A stretch of 7,361 bases of DNA from Methanobacteriota archaeon (GTDB lineage: Archaea; Thermoplasmatota; Poseidoniia; Poseidoniales; Thalassarchaeaceae): positions 3,012 to 10,372 of the forward strand of contig PATZ01000022.1 in assembly GCA_002712575.1 (NCBI GenBank), in the 5' to 3' direction. Position 1 is the stretch's first letter. Every line of letters starts with the position of its first letter. Of this stretch, positions 1-5,577 are shown in pieces. The position numbers and the translations under genes are program-made. The notes beneath the pieces were generated by a model. That model searched no databases. It worked only from the letters and a program-made list of their open reading frames with translations, and had not been told where the DNA came from.

Positions 1-1497
1 ATCCTCTCCTCCTCGATTTATTGCTCCATTAAAAGGTACACCAAGAGGTAATTTATTTCTTTTAATTGATAATATTTCAGCAAATTCATCTACCTTTTTT
101 GGAGTATCTAATGCATCTAATAGATCTGCTGCCCACCAATCTTTGTTATAAGAAGAAGGAACTAAATTTTTATTATTCTCTAGGAATTCTCCAAACCCAA
201 GTAATATCTCACCTGAATCCCAAATTGAATACACATTATTCCGCTTTTGTTCCCATTTGGATATCGTATTAATAGTTTCAAAATTTCCGTTATTTTCTAA
301 TATCGTAGGACCATCTATATCAATACAAGGAGTTACTGCACACGCTTTACCGGGCCTTTCCATTTTCATCTGTGTCCCGACTGAAAGAAAACCTCCCATG
401 GCTTCCATAGTAACTGGATTAATCCCCGCCGCAGCCAAACCAGTTGCTCTACTTCTTCCGTATCTTAATCTGAAACCACCAGGTTTACCCGGCTCGCCAA
501 AAATTGGCCTACCAGCAATGACATCATCCATATACCTCGTTATTTTTGGTATAGTTCGTGATTTGAAAGAATTACTAGTTTTTTGCTCCTTTCCTTTATC
601 TGCAAATTCGGAGATAAATTCCCACCCAGAAATTTTCATTCTTTCTACGTGCTTTTTTATTTTTGGTGCCTTTAAGCATAAACCCTCTCCAATAACAAGC
701 ATTACTCCTCCTCGAATTCTAGTCCTAGCAGTTCCGTTAGAATTAACTATGTTTCTAACTTCTTTGAAACCGGCACATTCATTCCTTTCGGTTTCTTCAC
801 CATTTATCATTACAGGACAAGCTCTAACAATCGTCTCTATCTCATCCGGTGGCGGCTTATATTGTAAACCCACTCTATAAAGACCAAACTCTTCTTTTAC
901 TCTTTCAACTTCTCTTGTAGAAGGTATATATCTCCCAACTTTCAATTCTCTTCTAATCATATCTCCAATCAACACACCAAGTGCTTGGGCAGTTCCACCT
1001 GCAGCTCTAATTGGTCCACAAAAATCGATAGATAAAAATTCTGAACCATCCTCATTGTTTAATATCCTAACTTCACCTATGCCTTCCAACGGGGCAACCA
1101 AAACCGCTTCTGTAAGGACTGCTAACCCAACTCTTAGCCCACAATCTATGGAAATTTGTAAGTCCTTAGTTTCATCATATTTTCTTTTAGCAACTTCAAC
1201 CGCCATTTTAATTGATGCGGTTTCTCTATCATTTTCTTTCAGTAATTTACGTAAATCTTGTTCTATTGATAAACCCTTCAAATAATCTTTTTGAAGGAGT
1301 TTTTCAGTTCTACTTGCTAAATCTTTTGCTCTTGGTATCTCAATATAGTTTTCAAAATCTAAACCCTTTTGCTTTGCCATTAATGCTAAATTATAGATTT
1401 CCTCGGTTTTAACATCTAGAAATTTTTGATACTTTTTACTTTCTTCTTCTAAATGTTCAGTATTGTATGTGATTGTTTTAGAAATATTTTGAACCAC
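1..1497 (-). CDS. polC: Archaeal DNA polymerase II (family D) large subunit DP2, N-terminal part, cut by window edge
   Basis: DP2 is the catalytic subunit of the archaeal D-family replicative polymerase and works with the small exonuclease subunit DP1. I translated the minus strand and found 499 open codons running off the window at position 1. The protein carries DP2 N-terminal landmarks: IDCGLRVGLAVLTEAVLVAP, then DFCGPIRAAGGTAQALG at about residues 158-174, then YKPPPDEIETIVRACPVMI, GTARTRIRGGVMLVIGEG, and a block with GEPGKPGGFRLRYGRSRATG. Family members are about 1100-1300 residues, so less than half is present. The catalytic aspartates lie in the missing C-terminal part. The start is GTG at 1497: an in-frame TGA lies upstream, no ATG intervenes, and AGGAGG precedes it by 7 nt. 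No intein is visible in the part shown. The gene is divergent from pyrE. The family assignment is secure; the symbol follows archaeal usage and is not bacterial PolC. Confidence 0.95.
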   Translation of the reverse strand, partial: MVQNISKTITYNTEHLEEESKKYQKFLDVKTEEIYNLALMAKQKGLDFENYIEIPRAKDLASRTEKLLQKDYLKGLSIEQDLRKLLKENDRETASIKMAVEVAKRKYDETKDLQISIDCGLRVGLAVLTEAVLVAPLEGIGEVRILNNEDGSEFLSIDFCGPIRAAGGTAQALGVLIGDMIRRELKVGRYIPSTREVERVKEEFGLYRVGLQYKPPPDEIETIVRACPVMINGEETERNECAGFKEVRNIVNSNGTARTRIRGGVMLVIGEGLCLKAPKIKKHVERMKISGWEFISEFADKGKEQKTSNSFKSRTIPKITRYMDDVIAGRPIFGEPGKPGGFRLRYGRSRATGLAAAGINPVTMEAMGGFLSVGTQMKMERPGKACAVTPCIDIDGPTILENNGNFETINTISKWEQKRNNVYSIWDSGEILLGFGEFLENNKNLVPSSYNKDWWAADLLDALDTPKKVDEFAEILSIKRNKLPLGVPFNGAINRGGED

Positions 1498-1500
1498 TAC

Positions 1501-1526
1501 AACTCCTCCTGCCCATCTATATATCC
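1501..1526 (-). promoter_or_regulatory. Start region of polC: Shine-Dalgarno plus TATA-like element
   Basis: On the minus strand AGGAGGAGTT (1510-1501) sits 7 nt (counted from AGGAGG) before the GTG start. It is the only strong Shine-Dalgarno in the window, and it fixes a start that lacks ATG. A TATATAT tract lies at 1518-1524, centred about 25 nt before the GTG, which is the usual TATA-to-start spacing of leaderless archaeal genes. If that tract were the TATA box, the Shine-Dalgarno would lie upstream of the transcript. A second candidate, TTAAAAATA at 1577-1569, would give a leader of about 50 nt that keeps the Shine-Dalgarno in the mRNA. I favour the distal element. Confidence 0.5.
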
Positions 1527-1579
1527 TTTGACTGCAATAGGTGGCTCAAGAACATTGACTGTCTTTTTGTATTTTTAAC

Positions 1580-1588
1580 TAATAATTT
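1580..1588 (+). promoter_or_regulatory. Candidate TATA element for the pyrE transcript
   Basis: TAATAATTT lies about 55 nt before the pyrE ATG. A start site about 25 nt downstream would fall near 1606-1612, just at the beginning of the inverted repeat at 1611-1630. The element overlaps the AT-rich tract that could also serve polC in the other direction, so the two promoters may be interleaved. It is a consensus-like match only, with no independent support. Confidence 0.3.
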
Positions 1589-1610
1589 GGCAAAATGTTC
1601 ATTCCTCTTC

Positions 1611-1630
1611 ACCTTAACCGATGTTAAGGT
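1611..1630. promoter_or_regulatory. Perfect inverted repeat before pyrE: operator or 5' UTR hairpin
   Basis: ACCTTAAC (1611-1618) and GTTAAGGT (1623-1630) are exact reverse complements separated by CGAT. The repeat ends 9 nt before the pyrE ATG. As DNA it has the form of a dimeric-regulator operator. As RNA it would make an 8-bp hairpin with a 4-nt loop right beside the start codon. It lies near the likely pyrE transcription start, so control of the pyrE-csaA unit is the simplest role. The symmetry is seen directly; the regulatory role is inference. Confidence 0.5.
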
Positions 1631-1639
1631 AATAAGCAT

Positions 1640-2221
1640 ATGACAACAATCCAGGAAGCAAAAGCAAGACTAATTTTTAAAGTTAAACAACTCGCTTATT
1701 TACACTCTCCCGATGAATATTTTACTCTAGCCAGTGGTAAAAAAAGCCCTCATTTTTTTGATATGAAACCGGTAATGATGGATCCAGAGAGTGCTCATTT
1801 ACTAGGAGTCTTAATTCATGATAAAATCCAAAAATTTAGTAGAATTGATGCAGTAGGGGGATTGGAATTAGGGGCTGTACCATTAACAGGAATTGCAATA
1901 GCAAAGACTCCAAAAGGATCTAATTTGAAAGGTTTTATAGTCCGGAAAGAGCCTAAGGGAAGGGGAGGTAGAAAGACTGGAAATCCTCCAGGAATTGAAG
2001 GGTCCAGTTTAAACAAGGGAGATAAAGTATTACTTTTAGAAGATGTAACTACTACCGGAGGTTCTGCATTAAAAGCTGCAGCACGTTTACAAAATATGGG
2101 TTGTAAAGTTGCTGGTTGTATAACAATTTTAGATAGAGAAGAGGGCGGAAAAAATGCATTTTTAAAATCGGAAATACCTTTGATGCCCTTACTTTTGAGA
2201 TCTGATATTACTGGTGAATAA
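1640..2221 (+). CDS. pyrE: Orotate phosphoribosyltransferase
   Basis: Cytosolic enzyme of de novo UMP synthesis: orotate plus PRPP gives orotidine 5'-monophosphate and pyrophosphate. The 193-residue product is of normal length. FTLASGKKSPHFFDMKP at about residues 28-44 matches the conserved N-terminal OPRTase segment. The PRPP-binding signature VLLLEDVTTTGGSA is at 130-143, with the acidic pair E134-D135. The flexible catalytic loop at 102-121 starts RKEPKG as usual, but the normally conserved His-Gly is replaced by R108-G109, and the loop runs on with GRKTGNPPG before IEG. Catalysis could still use the loop lysines K103 and K106. The start is ATG with no Shine-Dalgarno, preceded by an inverted repeat. 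The CsaA-like gene follows after 3 nt. The family is certain; the effect of the loop variant is unknown. Confidence 0.95.
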   Translation: MTTIQEAKARLIFKVKQLAYLHSPDEYFTLASGKKSPHFFDMKPVMMDPESAHLLGVLIHDKIQKFSRIDAVGGLELGAVPLTGIAIAKTPKGSNLKGFIVRKEPKGRGGRKTGNPPGIEGSSLNKGDKVLLLEDVTTTGGSALKAAARLQNMGCKVAGCITILDREEGGKNAFLKSEIPLMPLLLRSDITGE

Positions 2222-2224
2222 TTT

Positions 2225-2623
2225 ATGACAGAGCATATAATTAATAAAAAAGAAGAACCATATCATCCTGAAATATTAGAGAAAAAAGAATATTTAGGTA
2301 TAGAAGGCTTTTTTTCTGTTGACATGAGAGTGGGGCTAGTACTTGACGTGGAAGAATATCCTGAAATGAGAAAACCTTCTTACAAAATAAAAGTAAATTT
2401 TGGCCCAATGATTGGTAAACTTTGGACTTCAGCTCAAGTTACCAATTACACAAGGGGAGAATTAATTGGCAAGAAGATAATAGGAGTAATAAATCTTGGA
2501 GAAAAAACATTGCCAAAGGGATTTATTTCTCAATTTTTATTACTGGGAACATTAGATCCAGATGGAACTGTTAAATTATTACGTGTACATCCTGATACTT
2601 TAATTGGCTCAATAGTTTCTTAA
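2225..2623 (+). CDS. CsaA-like tRNA-binding OB-fold protein with N-terminal extension
   Basis: A stand-alone member of the EMAP II / MetRS-beta-like tRNA-binding domain family, closest in pattern to CsaA. Bacterial CsaA is a dimer described as an export-related chaperone; archaeal relatives are functionally unclear and may bind tRNA or proteins. Residues 29-132 carry the family pattern: FFSVDMRVGLVLDVEEYPEM, then RKPSYKIKVNFG, then TSAQVTNYT (68-76), GELIGKKIIGVINL, and a C-terminal LLRVHPDT...IGSIV segment. CsaA is usually about 110 residues; here about 28 extra, charged N-terminal residues precede the domain. The start lies 3 nt after the pyrE stop, with no Shine-Dalgarno of its own, so it is probably co-transcribed with pyrE. 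A link to pyrimidine synthesis is not implied by the sequence. Confidence 0.85.
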   Translation: MTEHIINKKEEPYHPEILEKKEYLGIEGFFSVDMRVGLVLDVEEYPEMRKPSYKIKVNFGPMIGKLWTSAQVTNYTRGELIGKKIIGVINLGEKTLPKGFISQFLLLGTLDPDGTVKLLRVHPDTLIGSIVS

Positions 2624-2628
2624 CATTG

Positions 2629-2640
2629 CTTAAATATTTT
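2629..2640 (+). promoter_or_regulatory. Candidate TATA element for the cyclophilin gene
   Basis: CTTAAATATTTT starts 6 nt after the CsaA-like stop codon and about 55-60 nt before the cyclophilin ATG. Transcription would start near 2660 and leave a leader of about 30 nt without a Shine-Dalgarno. The following 45 nt are pyrimidine-rich and show no other signal. This suggests the cyclophilin is transcribed separately from pyrE-csaA, although read-through is possible because no clear terminator is seen. Confidence 0.4.
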
Positions 2641-2690
2641 TTAACACATTTACCACTAAATTCATCAATCACCATCATCTCCCTTTGGTT

Positions 2691-3176
2691 ATGACATATG
2701 TTAGAATGGAAACTTCTCAAGGAACAATAACCATCGAACTTTATACCAAAGATTGCCCAGAGACAACTTCTAATTTTCTGAAATTAGTGGATGAAGGTTT
2801 TTATGACGGATTACATTTTCATCGCATAATAAAGGATTTTATGATACAAGGAGGATGTCCCAAATCTCAAGACCCTGAAAGTAGAGCTGCAGGAACGGGC
2901 GGACCTGGATGGCAAATCCCATGTGAAACATCTGCCCTCGCAAAAAAGCATGACAAACCTGGTTTATTTTCTATGGCTAATGCAGGCCCAAATACAGGAG
3001 GCTCACAATTCTTTCTAACGACAGTCCCTACTCCATGGCTTGATGGAAATCATGCAATTTTCGGAGAAGTTATTAAAGGCATGGATGTTGTTAAAAAAAT
3101 TGAGAATCAACCAACTAATTTCAGGGATAAGCCAGATATTCCTCAACAAATAATTTCTATAAGAAGAGAATCATAA
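2691..3176 (+). CDS. Cyclophilin-type peptidyl-prolyl cis-trans isomerase
   Basis: Catalyses cis-trans isomerisation of Xaa-Pro bonds during protein folding. No signal peptide is seen, so it is probably cytosolic. The 161-residue product is a single compact cyclophilin domain. FHRIIKDFMIQGG (43-55) supplies the active-site Arg45, Phe50, Met51 and Gln53. FSMANAGPNTGGSQFF (93-108) supplies Gln106 and Phe108. PWLDGNHAIFG (115-125) supplies Trp116, Leu117 and His121. All align with human CypA R55, F60, M61, Q63, Q111, F113, W121, L122 and H126, so the enzyme should be active. I chose ATG at 2691 (MTYVRMETSQG); an upstream in-frame TTG (2685) and a downstream ATG (2706) are less likely. The insert between the motifs is of the usual prokaryotic type (GTGGPGW). 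Confidence 0.95.
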   Translation: MTYVRMETSQGTITIELYTKDCPETTSNFLKLVDEGFYDGLHFHRIIKDFMIQGGCPKSQDPESRAAGTGGPGWQIPCETSALAKKHDKPGLFSMANAGPNTGGSQFFLTTVPTPWLDGNHAIFGEVIKGMDVVKKIENQPTNFRDKPDIPQQIISIRRES

Positions 3177-3196
3177 CAGTAAAACTAACGTTCTAA

Positions 3197-3233
3197 TTAA
3201 TAATTATTAAAACAGTTTATTAATAATTATTAA
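3197..3233. promoter_or_regulatory. Two identical palindromes upstream of the RHH-fumarase gene: probable operator over the promoter
   Basis: TTAATAATTATTAA occurs at 3197-3210 and again at 3220-3233. Each copy is a perfect 14-bp palindrome, each is preceded by A (giving a 15-bp identity), and the centres are 23 bp apart. The pair ends 12 nt before the ATG at 3246. An AT-rich TATA-like stretch, TTATTAAAA (3204-3212), runs across the end of the first copy at about the spacing of a short-leader promoter. A bound protein would therefore cover the core promoter. RHH proteins commonly bind paired symmetric sites in front of their own genes, and the next gene encodes an RHH-like domain. AT-rich palindromes arise easily by chance, so the operator role is inference. 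Confidence 0.55.
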
Positions 3234-3245
3234 TTGCCTATTGAC

Positions 3246-4841
3246 ATGGCAAAGCACCGCGCTGGCAATCGTAGAATAATAACAATTAGTTTACCGGAAG
3301 AAATAGCAAGAAAATTAGATATGAATGTAGGTAAAGGAAAAAATATTGGTCGTTCAGCAATCATTTCAAATATGATTTCTAAATCTTTAGATTCAAAAAT
3401 AAAATCTATTGAGTCAACCAAAGTAGCGCCTAAAAAGATAAATCACGATTCATTGGATATGAGACAAGAAAAAGATACTATGGGACATATAAATGTTCCA
3501 AAAAATGTATATTATGGTGCCCAAACGGCTAGATCGTTAATAAATTTCAATATAGGAAACGATTTAATGCCTAGATCAATAATAAGGGCATTTGGTATAT
3601 TAAAACAGTCAGCCGCTGAAGCTAATATCACTTTGGGGGAATTAGACCCGAAAATTGGTAAACTCATAATAGAAGCATGTGATGAGGTAATTTCTGGTGA
3701 ATTGGATAATCACTTTCCACTTAAGATTTGGCAAACAGGATCAGGTACACAAACAAACATGAATGCAAACGAAGTCATCGCAAACAGGGCAATAGAGATA
3801 TCTGGAGGAGTCCTAGGAAGTAAGTCGCCAGTACATCCAAATGATCATGTAAATAGGGCACAATCAAGTAATGATACTTTCCCAACTGCTATGCATTTGG
3901 CTGCTGTCGAAGAAATTTATCATAAATTATTACCTTCTGTTAGAAATTTAAGATTACAACTAGCAAAAAAGGTAGAAGAATTCCAAGGAATAGTTAAAAT
4001 TGGACGAACACATTTGATGGATGCCGTACCTCTTACTCTAAGTCAAGAATTTGGAGGATATGTTGCAATGCTAGATTCGGATATTAGTAGGATAGAATTT
4101 TCCCTTACAGATTTATTTGAATTAGCATTAGGTGGAACAGCGGTAGGTACTGGATTAAATTCACATAGAGATTTTCCCGATACCGTAGCCAAAATTATGG
4201 CCGAAAAAACTGGCTTACCATTCGAATCGGCTGAAAATAAATTTGCTCAATTAGCCGCTCATGATGCATTGGTAGCAACTTCAGGAACTCTCAACACATT
4301 AGCCACCTCATTAATGAAAATTGCCAATGACATTCGTTGGTTAAGCTCTGGACCCAGATGTGGCATAGGAGAACTATCTCTTCCTGCAAATGAGCCCGGA
4401 TCTAGTATAATGCCTGGTAAAGTAAATCCTACACAAGCGGAAGCACTAACAATGGTCTGCTGTCAAGTAATGGGGAATAATGCTGCAATATCTATAGGCG
4501 GTAGTCAAGGAAATTTCGAATTAAACGTCTTTAAACCAATGATAATTCATAATATCCTACAAAGTATTACTTTATTATCAGATTCTTGCAAGTCTTTTGC
4601 CGATAATTGTGTAATCGGTATTACTGCAAACAAAGAAAAAATCAACCACCATCTAGAGAATTCACTTATGCTGGTTACTGCACTAAATTCTCATATTGGT
4701 TATGATAATGCAGCCAAAATAGCAAAAAATGCACATGATAATAATTTAACACTTAGACAAAGTGCAATTGAATTAAAGATGTTAACAAATGATGAATTTA
4801 ACTCCCTAGTAATACCTAAAGATATGACAGGTCATAAATAA
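3246..4841 (+). CDS. fumC: Class II fumarase with N-terminal ribbon-helix-helix DNA-binding-like domain
   Basis: The C-terminal 460 residues (72-531) are a full class II fumarase, which interconverts fumarate and L-malate in the TCA cycle as a tetramer. Seen are [47 protein letters not shown] with catalytic-type His256, [14 protein letters not shown], and the signature [11 protein letters not shown] with Ser386-Ser387. GTQTN and GRTH favour fumarase over aspartase. The domain begins [14 protein letters not shown], exactly where stand-alone FumC begins. The first about 50 residues look like an RHH (CopG/Arc/MetJ) domain: strand RIITISLP (10-17), helix [12 protein letters not shown], then [15 protein letters not shown] linker of about 20 residues with no stop codon joins the two. 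ATG 3246 is preferred to the in-frame TTG 3234, which abuts the second palindrome. ATG 3459 (residue 72) could give a second, fumarase-only product. The enzyme call is very secure; the RHH call is motif-based. Confidence 0.92.
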   Translation: MAKHRAGNRRIITISLPEEIARKLDMNVGKGKNIGRSAIISNMISKSLDSKIKSIESTKVAPKKINHDSLDMRQEKDTMGHINVPKNVYYGAQTARSLINFNIGNDLMPRSIIRAFGILKQSAAEANITLGELDPKIGKLIIEACDEVISGELDNHFPLKIWQTGSGTQTNMNANEVIANRAIEISGGVLGSKSPVHPNDHVNRAQSSNDTFPTAMHLAAVEEIYHKLLPSVRNLRLQLAKKVEEFQGIVKIGRTHLMDAVPLTLSQEFGGYVAMLDSDISRIEFSLTDLFELALGGTAVGTGLNSHRDFPDTVAKIMAEKTGLPFESAENKFAQLAAHDALVATSGTLNTLATSLMKIANDIRWLSSGPRCGIGELSLPANEPGSSIMPGKVNPTQAEALTMVCCQVMGNNAAISIGGSQGNFELNVFKPMIIHNILQSITLLSDSCKSFADNCVIGITANKEKINHHLENSLMLVTALNSHIGYDNAAKIAKNAHDNNLTLRQSAIELKMLTNDEFNSLVIPKDMTGHK

Positions 4842-4870
4842 AGAAGGAAAATGGGCCGAATAAAAAGGTG

Positions 4871-4921
4871 GGAGCAACAGAGGGTTCTGCCTATGGGGGG
4901 GCATCTCCCTCTGTTTACTCC
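4871..4921. other. Long interrupted GC-rich stem-loop downstream of the fumarase gene
   Basis: Three nested exact pairings form one arm: GGAG 4871-4874 with CTCC 4918-4921, ACAGAGGG 4877-4884 with CCCTCTGT 4907-4914, and TGCC 4888-4891 with GGCA 4900-4903. They are separated by small internal loops (CA/TTA and TTC/TCT) and capped by an 8-nt G-rich loop. It lies 29 nt after the fumarase stop. Read on the minus strand it is followed within 4 nt by TTTTTATT (4866-4859), like a terminator. On the plus strand no T-tract follows directly, so there it would be a 3' UTR structure. The local 60-nt block is about 53% GC, far above neighbouring genes. Confidence 0.6.
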
Positions 4922-5023
4922 GCAGGGTCCGGTTTAATTCTATCCTAAGATCTAATTTTCCCGGGTAGCAACTCATAAACCACTAGGGCTTATTTTGTTT
5001 GATGTATTACATCTTCTCGACTC

Positions 5024-5043
5024 TTAAAAAATTACTTTTTTAA
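5024..5043. terminator. AT-only inverted repeat with T-tracts on both strands: possible bidirectional terminator
   Basis: TTAAAAAA (5024-5031) and TTTTTTAA (5036-5043) are exact complements around TTAC. Each strand therefore carries a T6 run, and archaeal termination relies mainly on U-tracts. The site sits between the convergent fumarase and propeller genes, and it could end a fumarase 3' UTR of about 200 nt as well as a minus-strand transcript. The stem has no GC pair and would be weak, so the T-tracts matter more than the hairpin. Confidence 0.4.
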
Positions 5044-5546
5044 TCACCGTTTTCGTTTCTATTGTTAGCTCTCACTAATTCTTTTCACGAAATCGATACC
5101 ATTACACTCCACGATTCTCATCGCGCTCGTTTCTGCATGTTTCCCTTCTATTTTTACATAGTTGTTCCCCATGACGCAACTCAAGATTGTCTCCTCCCTC
5201 TTCTTACGTGTATCTCTACGATATAGTATCTGATTCGGTTGTGTTTTCCCCGCCTAAACGTTCGGTTTATGTTTTCCTCAGCCTCTGTTGCTTATTTTCC
5301 ATTCTCTCGTCTGGTATTTCCACATCAGTTCTATCGCCGCCTCAATTGCCCACAAGCAATTTTGACATTTACCTCGATTTCCTTTCGGATTTCGATTTTA
5401 CTGCCCCAATTTTGGGGCTCGGTTTTTGTGGCCCGCGGTTCTGCCTAAGCGTCTCCACACCACTCCCTCGGAGCAGCAAAGCACATAGGGCGATGCCCGG
5501 CATTTAAACCTTTCCTCAACATTGGCGCAGTACAGCGGAAATAGAC
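5024..5546 (-). ncRNA. Putative structured non-coding RNA (unrecognised) in the convergent intergenic region
   Basis: About 500 bp without a believable protein gene. GC reaches about 60% in 5401-5460 and 55% in 5461-5520, while coding neighbours are nearer 35%. A compact hairpin cluster is visible: AATTGC/GCAATT at 5344-5361, a UCC-GAAA-GGA tetraloop hairpin on the minus strand at 5380-5389, GCCCC/GGGGC at 5403-5418, CTCC/GGAG at 5463-5473, and GGGC/GCCC at 5488-5498. The minus strand is purine-rich and bears the GNRA-type loop, which favours that direction. A TATA-like TAAAATATTT (5580-5571) over the propeller stop codon would start transcription near 5546. Ends are guesses; the RNA could extend to the stem-loop at 4871-4921. 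I could not match conserved RNase P, SRP, 5S or tRNA motifs. A long 3' UTR of the propeller gene is the alternative. Confidence 0.3.
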
Positions 5547-5577
5547 CTGTAAAAGGGTTAATTTCCACTGAAATATT

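Noticed and set aside
257..880. Plus-strand open frame of 207 codons
   Set aside because: It lies antisense to well-conserved DP2 coding sequence and has no family resemblance.
1..1497. Intein in DP2
   Set aside because: Some archaeal DP2 genes carry inteins, but the visible 499 residues align continuously with DP2 blocks and show no splicing motifs; the rest lies outside the window.
2685..2690. TTG start at 2685 for the cyclophilin
   Set aside because: An ATG follows two codons later and gives a standard cyclophilin N-terminus.
3234..3245. TTG start at 3234 for the fumarase fusion
   Set aside because: It would abut the second palindrome and adds only four residues; ATG at 3246 is the more natural start.
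3246..4841. Aspartate ammonia-lyase instead of fumarase
   Set aside because: The motifs SGTQTNMN and [10 protein letters not shown] are fumarase type; aspartases have GTSTNMN and GRTQLQDAVP.
5187..5507. Plus-strand open frame of 106 codons in the intergenic region
   Set aside because: It begins at a non-ATG codon, its product is Ser/Pro/Phe-rich with no recognisable domain, and it simply reflects the pyrimidine-rich plus strand of a region better explained as structured RNA.
5200..5546. RNase P RNA or SRP RNA on the minus strand
   Set aside because: GAGGAAAGG near 5515 and GGCAGAACC near 5440 recall RNase P core motifs. However, the conserved GGTAAGAGC-type, ACAGAAA and GTAAACCCC-type elements are absent, as is the SRP helix 8 motif. 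I could not assemble a core fold by eye, so I left it unassigned.
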